From NCBI GenBank assembly GCA_014058105.1, contig JACGCM010000452.1, forward strand, positions 2,706,262-2,770,261: 64,000 bases of DNA, written 5' to 3'. This stretch comes from Kingdonia uniflora. Its lineage: Eukaryota; Streptophyta; Magnoliopsida; Ranunculales; Circaeasteraceae. The position numbers and the translations under genes are program-made. Position 1 is the stretch's first letter. Each line of letters begins with the position of its first letter. Below are positions 11,709 through 23,151 of the stretch, in pieces. A model generated the notes under the pieces. It did not search any database and was not told the origin of the DNA. It worked only from the letters and a program-made list of their open reading frames with translations.

Positions 11709-12334
11709 CGATTGTAGGGGCCTATCCCTCGATCTTACCTAAATTAATTTGTTTCCAGTTTGAATCACCTTCATTGCCTCTATGTCAGACTCACGCATTC
11801 TACACATGACTTCAATAGACAACATTGCCACCTACTCCACGAACTGGTAAAGAACGTGGGACGAGCTCAAATAAAGAAACCTGATCAAGTCAAAGACATC
11901 TGCCTTTCACAAACTCAATAGTTACTTAGTCAACTGCCACTAACCACATTGTTCAGAGAACGTGCTTCAGCACGATGAAGAACTGTGGAGAAGGCCTATA
12001 TAAAGAAAAATTCCCAGAATAGACAAGGACAAGAAAAATACGAAAGAAATTTCCAAGAAAAACTACATTTTCTAGATTTTCAAAATATCCAAAACTTTTT
12101 ATTCACAAGATTCAAGTATTTCTAAGTCGAGAGAAACTTGTAATAAGATATCAGCCTCAAGCAATAAAGTCACTATTACAAAAATCTTCCAATCAAGGTC
12201 ATAGTTTTTTACCTATTCAGAGGCTTTTCACGTTAAATCACCTGTGTTATTTCTCTTTTTAGTTATTATCATAGAAATATTTGTGTAAGAGCTAATTTTA
12301 AGCCATCTCGAACTTACGGGATTAGGCCATTACA
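11709..12334 (+). repeat. 3' LTR of element A
   Basis: It follows the polypurine tract (cttcagttgtgaggagg, ending 11,708). It starts CGATTGTAGGGG, with CG in place of the usual TG, and ends attaggccattaca at 12,334. TATATAAA at 11,997-12,004 is the likely core promoter and caagcaataaag near 12,156 a candidate polyadenylation region. The next base is the start of LINE 1, so element A was inserted into that LINE or joined to it by deletion. Confidence 0.75.
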
Positions 12335-12788
12335 CTCTCCTAAAAGGAGATTTCCTTCCTTTCTTTTTAGACAATCTTATGATAGTATTAAAGTCCCCAA
12401 TACAAAGCCAGGGTTTAAGATTATTAATAGAGATTTGAGTAAGCTAAATCCACAGATCATATCTATAGATTCTCAGACAATCAGCACGTACAAAAGTAAC
12501 AAGACAGTCCATAAAAAGAATTATAATATGCTGGCTATTGTTCATAATAACACTATGATCCTGTAGACCCTCCTTCCATATCACCCAAATGTTTTCTTTA
12601 TTCCCCCTATCCTCATTAGTAATAAGCTTGTTATTGTACCCTGAGATACTAAAGCTCTTAACAAAGATTTTGGGTTTAGCAAGCCCAATAATATTTGGAT
12701 TCAACTCCCCAATTTTTTTTTTATGTAAGACATGGTTTTCTTGTTCCCCAACCCTCTTACATTCCAAAAATGAACTCTCATTGATCAC
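12335..12788 (-). pseudogene. LINE 1 endonuclease, N-terminal half
   Basis: The 114-residue frame contains LNPNIIGLAKPKI followed by the SISGYNNKL and IIIL strands seen in plant LINE endonucleases. These nick target DNA to prime reverse transcription. The frame then breaks, and the downstream LNPGFVLGTL stretch near 12,400 matches the WxCIGDFNT block of LINE 2 (about 18,950). It is severed by the LTR at 12,334. Confidence 0.6.
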
Positions 12789-13915
12789 CTTTAAGAGTAG
12801 ATCTTGTAATTCTAGGGTCCATAGTATAAACTTTGCTCCCTCTTATAATTTGGTTTTGTAATAAACCTGCTCTTCTTCTTCCATGAGATCAGCCCAACTC
12901 TAAAGATTAAGCAGTTTCCTAACTTCATCTATTGGACTATTATGCTCTCCAGAAATTACTTCTTTATAATGTTGAATTCGGTGACTCCTAATTTTGTTAA
13001 CTACATTCATATCCCCTTGATCACCAGTATTAACACCAATTTTATAACCCCCTTGAGCCTAAGCCCTCCCATTGTAACTAATCACTGGTTCCCTAAACTG
13101 TAGTTTGGAGATAGCCGTAGGGGAGACACTTCTAATCGTCTTCCTTTAGGGGTAGACTATACTCCATGATCAGCAATTGTCTCAAACTAAAAAATATGGT
13201 TAAAGGGTTTAGTCATACTAGGAAAAAGATTGACGGAGGACTTCTCACTACCAGCAACCGAGTTTTCTAGAAGTAAGTATGTTTGTAAGGAGGATTATCC
13301 CCCTGCATAGTCTTCACAATATGAGTCTTGTTCTTTGTGTATTCCTCTCTAATGCTCAGATTTTAACTTCCATTACTCTTTGTATTTCCAGAATATTTTT
13401 TAATCTTTGCCACTTGAGTTTTCTCACCTCTACAATCTCTTTATATCAACTTATACTCAGCTATAATATGTGCTACATTCTTATAATGATTGCAGAATTT
13501 TGGTACCCTGTGAAGAAGAACCTCTTGAGTAATCAACTTACCTTCAACATCAAGAAAAACATGATTGGGTATAGGCTTGGACATATCAATATCAACCAAC
13601 ACACTAGCATTAACATTAACATTCCCACATCAAGTAATTTCGAACCATTAACATTCATATCTGTTTTCCCTCAAACCATATTTGAAAATGATTTTTCTAT
13701 TTTATCTGTGTTCAAGACTGATTCAGGGATTTTACCATGGAGAGAATCTGATTTCTCCAGAATCTAATCATCTTTGGGTTGGTGCGATTCCTTCAAACCT
13801 AAATAGTCACCCAACTTTGACTTGCCTTTGCCGATCAAGACTGATATTAGTATTCATCTCCTCTAAATTACCCATAAACCCCCATGGATAGCAGATCACT
13901 TCCTTACCCTCCTTC
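12335..13915 (-). mobile_element. LINE fragment 1 (ORF1 end and endonuclease start)
   Basis: On the minus strand, 13,600-13,450 reads a plant-LINE ORF1 segment with a Cys-rich knuckle remnant (PKFCNHYKNVAHIIAEY near 13,450-13,500). It is followed by spacer, then the N-terminal half of an apurinic-type endonuclease (frame 12,444-12,788, with NPNIIGLAKPKI). Near 12,400 the endonuclease has just reached its GDFNT-like block when it stops at element A's LTR end. Reverse transcriptase and 3' end are therefore missing or lie left of the window. The 5' end abuts hAT coding sequence at about 13,915. Confidence 0.65.
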
Positions 13916-14676
13916 GTTGTTGTTGCTCAATCACCTCCTTCGCTGTTCTTCTCTCGGATAAAATAGTTTTCTACCGCCTTAGCAATTGCCTCACCTTTGT
14001 ACGGATGCGGAAGTACTCAAAAGTTGATTATTTTCTTTTGAAGTATCCAATCCTTGTCAACAAAATGGGTTGCTACAACCATATACCCAAGGTTTTGGAT
14101 TGATGTCCACATATCGGTCCTAATACACACACGTCCCGACTACTCCTTCATATGTTCCTTTAACTATTTTTTTTCCTCGTTGAAGATACCTATAATATCT
14201 TTTGTAACTGTGGTCCTTGAAATGGCACGGAACTTGGGTTGCATTTCTCCATAAAATGACCTAAAGCCTTCTTTCTCTACATGGCTAAATGGGAGCTCAT
14301 CAATAATAATCATTTTCACTAAAGATTTATGACATTTTTCTTGATCAAACCTCCATGCAGATGGCTGACCCTCTGCTCCAAAATAAGTAATCAATGGCTG
14401 GCTTTTATCTCCTTCAAAACTGGGAAAATCCTTATATTCCTTAAGATGGTGCCACAATGGATTGGTTCCTTGAGTAGAAGGTGTTGAAATTAATTTTTGA
14501 AAATACTCACAATCACATTCACCTGAATATTTGGTTGTCCCCTCTTTAAAATGCTTATTAAAATGATTCCATGCATCAGAAGGCCCATGATGTCCACCTT
14601 TTGATTATATTTTTGGCTGCTTCTTACTAACTACAGCATTTAGATTATTAGTGGTACTCTCCTCCATTGTTGACAT
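13916..14676 (-). pseudogene. hAT transposase, BED-finger N-terminal half
   Basis: Start at 14,676 (MSTMEEST...); an in-frame stop follows after about 23 codons. A BED-type zinc-finger remnant (WNHFNKHFK...ECDCEYF...LWHHLKEY) spans 14,440-14,600. The 97-residue frame 14,164-14,457 then carries IDELPFSHVEKEGFRSF and ISRTTVTKDI, typical of plant RICESLEEPER/DAYSLEEPER hAT proteins. Further conserved blocks continue in broken frames to about 13,920 (WTSIQNLGYM-like near 14,090). The dimerisation C-terminus is absent. These proteins bind DNA and derive from cut-and-paste transposases. This copy is not functional. Confidence 0.75.
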
Positions 14677-15055
14677 AACATCTACTGTAACATTATGAAA
14701 ATACATAAAATATATATATAAGAAATTGACCCAAATAAAAGAAACAGATAAAATTCTTTCCAAAGTGCATAACTAGACACTATAAGCCCAATGGACCCAA
14801 ATATATTAAGTTTATTAACCGATAATAACAGTTTATAGTTTCAATATAAACTAAGAATTTAGTTTCATTATCAACTGATATCCAGAATCTGGAAGATTAT
14901 AGTTTTAATGTAACCAAAATAAAATCTTGTGTTTCATCAATAGGTTTGATCAAATTGATAATCTGGAGGACTAATAACAGTTTAAATATCAATGGGTTTC
15001 AAAGTTGATAGTTTCAAATTTCAATATCATCTAGACAAGTACCATAATAATAGTT
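13916..15055 (-). mobile_element. hAT transposon (RICESLEEPER-like), left part
   Basis: It contains the transposase N-terminal half (13,916-14,676, minus) and about 380 bp of AT-rich leader or intron sequence (14,677-15,055). The element continues at 19,209 beyond LINE 2. Its own left end is lost where LINE 1 begins. A 12-base direct repeat (ataataatagtt) at 15,044-15,055 and 19,197-19,208 flanks the LINE. Confidence 0.6.
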
Positions 15056-15552
15056 AAGTTTTTTTTTTACATAAAATTTAGTCGAATATATTATGGAACA
15101 TTTACAGTCAAGTGCGAGGGTTGCTTGATATTTACTAGTACATGCTACTCGTGCATATGCCGGCAACCCTGGTAAAAACTAACAACATAACTATAAAAGA
15201 ACTAAGAGAATATTAATGGCCGAGTCACCTAGCATAGTGCTAGAAATGTTCAGCTCCTTATGACTCTAAAGTATTTTATGGATTGCTCTTCGATGTCCTA
15301 TAGGTAGCTTGGTTTGTCGTTAGTCCATTCCTCCATAGGCTATTTTGGGTCTGGCCCTCTTTGTGCGAGGTGATCTACAGAAAAGTTTCATTTTCTCCAT
15401 ACATGGCGGAACCAGATGTTCTGAAAAAGAGGAGTAATCAGAGTCTATGCTATTCTAAGAAACCATAGTATATTATCTTTGAGGAAAGCTTTAATAGCTA
15501 TAGCTGAATTGGAGATAACCCAAACTCATTTCTAGCAGTGTGTTACAGCACT

Positions 15553-16368
15553 CTAAATGCCTGATATGATAGCAGTGGTCTCTGCTATATAGTTTGTAGC
15601 TCGACCAATTAATTTGCTGAAAGTGCCTAAGACATTCCCGGTATTATTTCTGTACATTATACCAATCCCCGCCGGTCCTGGATTGCCCATAGCTGATCCA
15701 TCACAGCAGATTTTAACATCGTTCGATTTAGGGAGCAACCATCTACAGCTCTCGATGTTGCCGCATTTTCATGGTTTTCATTTGGCATTTAACGCCTTTA
15801 TGATCTTTAGGTCATGAACCGTATTGTTCATCGTATGTTGAGAGAGGTGGGCAACATCTGTGATATCTGTTAGGATGTTCAGTGTGATTTTCTGGATTAT
15901 AATCTTGAGTCTATCTGAGCGCCATATATTTCTTACGTACCAAATGTTGTTGTATATAGAGAAGACCATGACAACCCATAAGTCTTTAATATATGATCTA
16001 GACGATTTTCCCCTTTTTAGAATGGTTCTCCAAGTATCTGTAGGGGTAATAGGATAATAGGAGAAGCAATTTGTAGCCCTTTACCAGAGAGAGGCCACAG
16101 GGGGGAAATGTAGTAGTGTATGTGTTTTCATTTCCGAGTTGTTGTGGCATTGGTGACAGACCAAGACCAAGGCTATGCCTTTTTTCCTGCTGATGTCGTC
16201 CATAGGCAGGAGATGGTCCAGCAGACGCCATGTAAAACCTCCCGGTCTCAGGTGGAGTGCTTTATTCCACACATATCTCCACCACCATGTCGTGTCCTCT
16301 CTTCTGCGAAGAGCGTCAAAATCATTTTTGGTTGTGAATACACCGTGTAGGTTTGGCTTCCAGATCAT
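15553..16368 (-). pseudogene. LINE 2 zinc-binding domain and RNase H
   Basis: The frame 16,081-16,368 is a zf-RVT domain: WWRYVWNKALHLRPGGFTWRLL, then LPMDDISRKKGI and C..C...S..THTLLHF..VASLW. It is normally found at the C-terminus of plant LINE reverse transcriptases. The frame 15,553-15,738 is the LINE-type RNase H start: ICCDGSAMGNPGPAGIGI with the first catalytic Asp and AETTAIISGI with the Glu. Between them the frame is broken. Confidence 0.7.
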
Positions 16369-16793
16369 TGTTTCCGTGCATTTGGTTTACACTGGATCTT
16401 ATATATGTCTATTCCCAAGGCAAGGAGGAGAAGATGGATATTATTAGGAACGTTCCAGCTTTGTGGGTTGATAAAGTTGCTGAGTTTTGACATACACTTT
16501 TTCCATAAGTACCTAGGCAAGTCGATGTATTCCATGATAGGAATGCACATCGCCTAAGTGTCTCTCCAGAAATCAATTTGCGTTCCATGTCTGATATGCC
16601 AACCAATGTGAGGCTTTGAAAGTGCAAATCCTATTTGAATACCCTTCCATATAATAGTGGGTTTGTGGTAATGAATTGGGTCTCCGATCTTGCTGCTGAA
16701 TTTAGATTTTATAAATTTTTCCCATTCTTCTGTACCTTGTTTGAAAACCCAGTACAGTTTGTAGAGCATTGTGTTATTTACTTCTCCCAGACT

Positions 16794-18367
16794 TTAAACT
16801 CCAAGTCCCCCTTCCTTTACCGGTTTGCAGACTTTCTCCCACTTTAGTGTCACTCCTTTTCGCTTTGTCGGGGATCCCATCCATATATAGTTCTTAATGA
16901 TGTTGTCCCCCTCTTTGATAAGCAACCAAGGCCACTTGTAAATTATAATATTATGAATGGGGATATTGTTAAAGACAGACTTTGCTAGAGTAACTCTTCC
17001 CTGAAAAGAAATCATGCTTTCAGTCCAGCTGTTAGCCCTCTTTTGGATCTTTTCAATAAGCGGTAAAATAGCTTGCTTTGTAACCCTCCCTTGTATAAGT
17101 AGGATGCCCAGATATACTGCGGGAAACGTTCCCACTTTGAATCCAAATATATTTGAGATAATTCTTCTTCGGGTAAGATGAATACTGCTCATAACAATCT
17201 TGCTTTTGGCCACATTGATCTCTTGCTCAGACGCTACCTAATAGTCTTTAAGGAGGAGCTTAAGCTGTCGTAGACATTTGGTGTTCCCGTTTACAAGCAG
17301 AAAAATATCATCTTCAAATAGAAGGTGAGTGAGGCTGTGCGTTAGCTTTGTTGATGTCATAGTTTGTATTCTTCCTTGTTCTCTTGCTCTATGGAGATTG
17401 ATGCTAAGAATATCTTTTGCAATTGCAAAGAGGATTGGGGAGAGAGGGTCCCCCTGCTTGAGGCCCTGAGACATTTGAAAGAACCCAAACAGACTTCCAT
17501 TCACAAGGATAGATATCATACTGCTACTGATAATTATTTGAATCCAGTTGTAGAATTTCTGGTTGAATCCAAAAGCTTATAAGGTGGTGATGAGGAATGT
17601 CCACCTTAGAGTATCGTATGCTTGACTGATATCAATCTTGAAAGCCCCATTGTCATTCTGTATCTTGATTTTCATGTCATTAACCATTTCAGACGCCATA
17701 CAGATGTTGTTGTGTATGTTTTTATTTTTGATAAATGCACTATGGCTCCTTGTAACACATCTATCTGCAATTGGAGAGCCTCGTGGCTAGTATTTTTGTA
17801 ATAACTTTAAAAAGAAAGTTACTAAGAAAAATCAACCTGTAGTATGGAATAGAGGATGGGTTACTAATTTTTGGAATCAAGACAATGATGTTGGAGTTAA
17901 ATGTCAGAGGGATCATACCATCACGGCAAAAGGAGGATATCCCTGAGTAAATGTTCATACTCAGCGTATCCCTGTATTTAAAAAAAAGCTCCTAAAAACC
18001 CGTCTGGACCGGGTGTACTGCTATTGTCCATGGAGAAAACCACCTCCTGTATCTCATCATTAGTTGGGTTAGAGGTAAAATGTGTATTTTCCCCCTCTGA
18101 ATCTTACTGGGGGAGATGTGTAAATAGTAATGGGCAATGTTGAGTTTCAGTTGTCGAGAATTTGTAGCTGTAGTATTGGACGATGTGTTCTTGGATGCTG
18201 GCTTGGCTAGTAATGTTTTGTCCCCTATCGTCCCTTATTTCTGTGATAAGAGCTTTGGCATTTCGAGCCTTTGTAGTTGTGTAAAAGTATTTGGTATTTC
18301 TACCTCCTGCATGAAGCCATTTAATCCTCAACTTTTCCTCTAGTACACCTCTTCTATTTCCTCCCAT
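16794..18367 (-). pseudogene. LINE 2 reverse transcriptase
   Basis: Frames in 5'-to-3' order on the minus strand: 18,104-18,367 (RIKWLHAGGRNTKYFYTTTKAR, the pre-RT segment), 17,761-17,958 (NIIVLIPKISNPSS...YRLIFLSN), 17,238-17,519 (GLKQGDPLSPILF; active site at 17,307-17,318 reads FEDD where plant LINEs usually have FADD) and 16,794-17,213 (YLGILLIQGR, thumb region). The enzyme would make cDNA at a nicked target. Frameshifts and stops separate all four parts. Confidence 0.75.
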
Positions 18368-18606
18368 CTATTGAGTAGTTTTGTTTGGGCAAGAAATTTC
18401 TTTGCAGTCAGATCATTGGTGATATCTTCTTCCAACTGGAGTTAGAGTTGCAACACCTCTCTCTCTAGTCTCGTTTTGTTTTTTTGGTGGGTTACGGAAT
18501 TCTTTCTCCATAGTTAAATGTTTGTTTTAGGCGTCTTAGCTGAAACATAAGACATAATAGTAGAGCAGCATGCAGCGGTTGTCCCCAGCTATTAGCAATT
18601 AGGGCA

Positions 18607-19085
18607 TCAAGCCCAGGATTGAAGGTACCGGAACGGGATGTTATGCGGCCTAGGAACTTGGAAGCATTCACCCATAATCAGTAAATGGCCTGAATGGGTT
18701 CTAGGCATCACCTTCATTCCCCAACCCATGAATTTAGTATGCCATTCTGCATTTTTTAAACATTTATCTAGGACCACCAGAGTTCGGTTAATTCTGCTTT
18801 GAGCATTGCTCCATGTAAACTGAAGTCCTGAAGAGAGGCTTTCTGATAGCCGAGTAGTATCCAAAAAATTATTGAAGTCCATTACTGCGCTAAGTTGGGT
18901 GGTCTTCTCCCCCTTTTCTTTGAGGTTCACAACACCGTATTAAAATCTCCAATGCATATCCATGGTTTTGTATTAGTTGTAGCAAAACTAGAGAGGTTAA
19001 CCCAAAGCTCCAACCTGTTAATTCTATTGCAGTCTGTATGAACAAACGAGAAGCAGCACTCCAAGTATTGGGTTTCATCAAATTG
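18607..19085 (-). pseudogene. LINE 2 endonuclease, C-terminal half
   Basis: At about 18,950 the minus strand reads KPWICIGDFNTVL. The frame 18,607-18,930 gives MDFNNFLDTTRL, GLQFTWSNAQS, LDKCLKNAEW and MPRTHSGHLLIM, the end of the endonuclease fold including the terminal S/T-x-H region. The N-terminal half is absent, as expected for a 5'-truncated LINE. Confidence 0.7.
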
Positions 19086-19208
19086 GATTTCATCAAATCC
19101 AAATCAAATTACAAGTTAAACCCAAATCAAGGATTGACCTGAACCTAAATCAAGCATTAGATTTCATCAAATTCAAAGCTAAACCCAAATCAAACTATAA
19201 TAATAGTT

Positions 19209-19848
19209 TCAAATTGAAATCTAGAGAGAGAGAGTTACCTTGCAGATGAAGAGTTCTTACTTCTCTAAGAATCAAAATCAAACCAAGCCAAGTTTGGATT
19301 AAAGCCAAACCAAAATTAAAGTTGTGAATCAAAATCAAAATGGAGGCAGTGGAACCAATGGAGATTCCTTCTTAACGATTGGAGTTCATACTTATCCTAG
19401 AAGATGTTTGGGCAAAGAATCATAGCAATTGGAAGGAGTTACTGGGATTGGAGTTTATGCTTAAGCTTTCGCTCGATGGTGTTAATACGAATGGAGGGGG
19501 GCAGTGGAGAAGAAGTGAGCCCTAGATTTTTAAATTATGTTTTTAATTTTAAGTTTCAATTCGGATAAATTTGGAATATTATTCAGACTAAATCGGATCA
19601 GGGGTATTCGGATTAAATCAGAATAATATTCGGATAAAATCATATCGGATAGTATTTAAAAAAATCGAATTGAAAATTTTAGAATTTTGAATTTACAGAA
19701 GGCTATCCGATTCTGATCCGACTTTTTTCAGAATAAATCAGAAATCAGATTTTCAGAAATTGGAACTGTAAAATAGGGTTCCAAAATTGGAAAAATCAGA
19801 TCGAATTTTGGAAAAAAAATGGAAGTTTAGACAAAAGTTGGAGCCCTA
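19209..19848 (-). mobile_element. hAT transposon, right terminal and subterminal part
   Basis: No coding frame. On the minus strand a splice-donor-like CTGCAAG|GTAACT occurs near 19,240, fitting a leader exon upstream of the transposase start. From 19,555 to 19,720 short cggat or atccg motifs recur in both orientations, as in hAT subterminal regions. The terminus is probably ggagccctag at 19,841-19,849, just before element B's first recognisable base. Confidence 0.5.
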
Positions 19849-19984
19849 GAAAATATCGTGTCTGCCATACTATACACATCCGACAAATTTGCTGCATAGC
19901 AATTATAAAAAGTTAGTCGCACCGATGATCAACCTTAAATAGAAGAACCTACAGAGAACATTGACATCGATGGCCTAGCAGAGG

Positions 19985-21300
19985 TACTTATATTGGTACC
20001 AAGCTAGTCCAACAGGATAAGGAAGCTCTAGTACATTTTTTACAAATAAATCGAGACGTCTTCGCTTGGACTTTCAAAGATATGCTAGGAGTCGACCCAG
20101 CCAAGGCGTATCACAAATTGAGCATCAACAACAAAGCCATGACAGTCAAACAGAAACAGAGAAGGCTATCACCTCATCTCAGAGATGAAGTCAACAATGA
20201 AATCAATAAAATGATTGAAGTTGGATTCATTCGAGAAGTAAAGTACCCGGATTGGATCTCCAACATTATCACAGTTCCAAAGAGGAATGTTGAAGTTTGG
20301 GTTTGCGTAGATTTCACATATCTAAACAAACACGTGCCAAAGGATAGTTTTCCTCTTCCAATCATTCATCAAATTTTTGATTCTAGAGCAGGTCACGGGC
20401 TATTATTTATGATGGATACTGCTTTAGGATACAACCAGATACCCTTTTAGACGAAGATTTGGAAAAGAACACTTTCATCACTAAAAGAGGGTTCTACTGT
20501 TACCAAATTATGCCTTTTAGACTGAAGAACGCCAGAGTAACTTATAAAAGGTTAATAACAACTATGTTCAAAGCACCCTTGGGGTAAATTATTGAAGTTT
20601 GCATCGACGATCTGCTCTGCAAAAACTTACTAAAGAAAGATCATATCACAGATCTCAATACGGTCTTTTACATTTTATGATCATACCGAATGAAGCTCAA
20701 TCTTAATAAATGTCAATTCATAGTACATTCGGGCAAATTCCCTGGAAATCTCATCAGTAAAAAAAGGATCGAAGTTGCTCTAGATCAGATTTAAGTTCTA
20801 CTCAACATGTCGTCTCCAAAAACAAAGAAAGAGATACAGAAGCCCACTGGCAAGATTACAGCTATCAATAAATTCATCTTTATGTCTTCATATCGATGTC
20901 GATGGTTATTCCTGTTACTTTGAGGATGTACCAAAAAATGCAAAGTTTGACCACACGATGAGATCGAATGGACAAAAAAAATGTAAAATAGATTTTCAAG
21001 AACTTAAAGTCTATCTTAGGCAATCTTCTATAATGAGTACCCTGGTGGACAATGAGGAATTCATCATCTACCTTGCGGTCACAAATAATTCTCTCAGCTC
21101 GGTTCTCATTCTACTTGATAACAAGATTGAGAAAACAGTATATTTTATATGCAAAACCCTTATACCAGTGGAAACTAGATATTCCATGATCAAGCGACTC
21201 CTCATAACCCTCATTTACTCAACACATAAGCTTAAGCACTACTTTCAAGCTTATTTAGTCAAAGTCATGACGAACATACCACTTCAGTAAGTTCTATCAA
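19985..21300 (+). pseudogene. Reverse transcriptase and RNase H of element B
   Basis: The 122-residue frame 20,082-20,450 follows the FAWTFKDM motif and includes GFIREVKYPDWISN, CVDFTYLNKHVPKDSFPLP and MDTALGYNQIPF, then a TAG. The RT palm continues in broken frames; its active site is CIDD (20,600-20,611) instead of YIDD. RNase H is in the frame 20,958-21,290, with EEFIIYLAVTNNSLSSVL and FICKTLIPVE. Compared with A the order and spacing are the same. Not translatable as one protein. Confidence 0.75.
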
Positions 21301-21379
21301 AAAAAGAGAAATCCCGAAGAGTGCAATAGTGATCTGTAAGTTTGAGGGAGCATGATATCAAATTCAAACAATGACATTA

Positions 21380-21910
21380 AAAAAAAAGGTCAAGCAGTGG
21401 CTGATTTTCTAGCAGACATCCCAGTAAAAGATCCAGATTGAGAAGAGCATGATCTTGATCTTACAAAAAAACTTGTAGAAGATCGATCTACCAACCCCTT
21501 TGATCGACAATCTGAATGGGTTACACAAAAGTGATGGAGACTTATTACAGATAGATCAGGAAGACTCGCAGGGTCAGGGATCAGAATCATACTGATTACT
21601 CCTTCAAATAAAAGAATTGAGAAATTTATACGCCTCAATTTTGAAGCCTTCAATAATGTCACAGAGTACGAAGCCATGATCTATGGGCTCGATTTAGCAC
21701 TGTAAATCAGAGTTTCTAGGCTATCATTCTATACAGATTTATTACTAATAATCAATCATTACTTTGAGCAATACAAGAAATATAACAAGATGGTCGACTA
21801 TGCAACCCTTGTTTATGATAGGATGAACAGATTCACTAAAGTTAATCTTGACTATTTACCTCGAGGAGAAAACTGACATGCTGATTCCTTGGCTTACTTA
21901 GCTGGGGTCT
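21380..21910 (+). pseudogene. Second RNase H of element B
   Basis: Broken + frames read the linker (QAVADFLADIP near 21,395), then GSGIRIILITPS (near 21,580), TEYEAMIYGLDLAL (near 21,665) and FYTDLLLII, where the third acidic residue is kept but the following Ser is changed. The end LPRGEN.HADSLAYLAG is near 21,860-21,905. It corresponds to A 4,240-4,800 and is the Tat-type dual RNase H. Confidence 0.65.
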
Positions 21911-21963
21911 TGGGCACAGAAGAAAAATACCTTTAGATTTTAACCCCCAACATTGATCTCCCC

Positions 21964-23151
21964 TTGGTATGCACGATCAATACTGGGGGCGATAAAGAGG
22001 AGGACAATGATTGGAGGAATCCTTTCCTCGCATATTTTAGCTCAAAGAATGAGTGTGATGGGCCACTTCCAGAAGATCCAAAAGAATGCAGACAATTGAT
22101 TGAAAACTCCAAGCGTTACACAGTTCAGAAAGGTTGTTTATATCAAAGATAAGTGATGGGACCTTATCTCAAATGCCTCTCAAAGCAACAAGCATATGGA
22201 ATACTTAAGTAATTACATGAAGAAACGTGTGGCTCCCATACATCAGGATGATCTAATGTTAACAAAGCAATTACACAAGGAGTCTTCTGACCAGGGATGC
22301 AAAAGTAAGTAGAAGAGTACTCACGCAAATGCGATACATGTTAGAGACATGGTTACCAGATACGAGCGCATATACTCGAGCTCCTTGCCAGTAAGGAATT
22401 CTAGCCTTTCAAAAGGTTGGCGCTCGATCTGGTAGGGGAATTCCCAAATACACTAGGCAACAAAAAGTTCTTACTCGTTATAACTGATAACTTTACAAAA
22501 ATGGTAGAAGAAGTTCCCCTTTGCCAAACTCATGAAGAAGTCTTTTCATTTATCTGGGAACATATCATCACAAGATTTTGTTGCCCCCACCTGATTCAGA
22601 TTGATAATGGGCCACAGTTCGTTAGAGAAAAGGTAGTTGTTTTTTCTTAACAAACACAACATCATTCATTCCCCATCCAATCAGTATTATCCCCAAGGAA
22701 ATAGGCAAGCCAAAATCACAAATAAAGCGATAGTGGATGGAATCAAAAAGAGACTAAAAAAAGGAAATTAGATAAGGGAGCTGCCTCATGTCTAGTAGGC
22801 ATACCATACTATACCATGAAAATAACTAGATGTTCGCCCTTCCTCTTTTCTTATAGAACTGAAGCGGTCATCCTAACAGAATATCACCATCTTGTCAAAG
22901 ATCATGAGCTAACAAATGAGGAAAATGAATTTAAACTAGCCTGTAATATGAATTGGATCGATGAGACCCGAGCTCGAGCTGCTGCCAACCTGGGTCGATA
23001 TCATCATATGCTAACCAATTCATACAACAGAAGAGTCCAAAGTCGTGAACTCCAAATTGACGATCTAGTTCTTAAAGAAATCCCCAAGAGCAGAAAAGAG
23101 TTAAATGCCGAGAAGCTCGCAAGAACAGGGAAGGTCCATTTTTGGTCGTAG
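21964..23151 (+). pseudogene. Integrase of element B (broken)
   Basis: Frames 21,964-22,152 and about 22,180-22,380 hold the HHCC-type zinc region (CGSHTSG...KCDTC near 22,330). The frame 22,417-22,650 is the catalytic core, with ALDLVGEFPNTLG (first Asp) and IQIDNGPQFV (second Asp). In YPQGNRQAKITNKAI the catalytic Glu codon is AAA (Lys, 22,712-22,714), the same change as in A. The C-terminal domain is in 22,816-23,151 (PFLFSYRTEAVILTEYHH, GRYHHMLTNSYNRRV, IDDLVLKEIPK). Integrase would insert the cDNA into the genome. Confidence 0.75.

Larger units (their letters stand above)
1246..12334 (+). mobile_element. Tat-lineage Ty3/gypsy element A, 5'-deleted, decayed
   Basis: Order on the + strand: gag remnant, degenerate zinc knuckle and protease, reverse transcriptase, RNase H, second RNase H, integrase (ending near 6,150), short repeats, a 3' region of about 5.5 kb with minus-strand frames, polypurine tract, 3' LTR. 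The dual RNase H and the RT and integrase signatures place it in the Tat clade. The primer-binding site and gag N-terminus are absent: the gag region homologous to element C position 37,850 lies only about 150 bases after the LTR here, against about 900 in C. Every domain has stops or frameshifts. Confidence 0.8.
15056..19196 (-). mobile_element. LINE 2, 5'-truncated, with poly(A) tail
   Basis: Read on the minus strand: endonuclease C-terminal half (about 19,080-18,600), reverse transcriptase (about 18,370-16,790), zinc-binding domain (about 16,400-16,050), RNase H (about 15,790-15,550), 3' untranslated region and a T-run at about 15,059-15,069 on the + strand, i.e. the poly(A) tail. The reading frame is badly decayed. 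A 12-base direct repeat on both sides (15,044-15,055; 19,197-19,208) is a candidate target-site duplication. LINE-like sequence stops near 19,080, so the ~115 bases before the right repeat are unexplained. Confidence 0.75.

Noticed and set aside
13279..13767. 162-codon + frame
   Set aside because: Opposite strand of LINE 1 ORF1; hydrophobic composition arises from the complement.
16081..16447. + frames of 76 and 90 codons
   Set aside because: Shadows of the LINE 2 zinc-binding domain on the minus strand.
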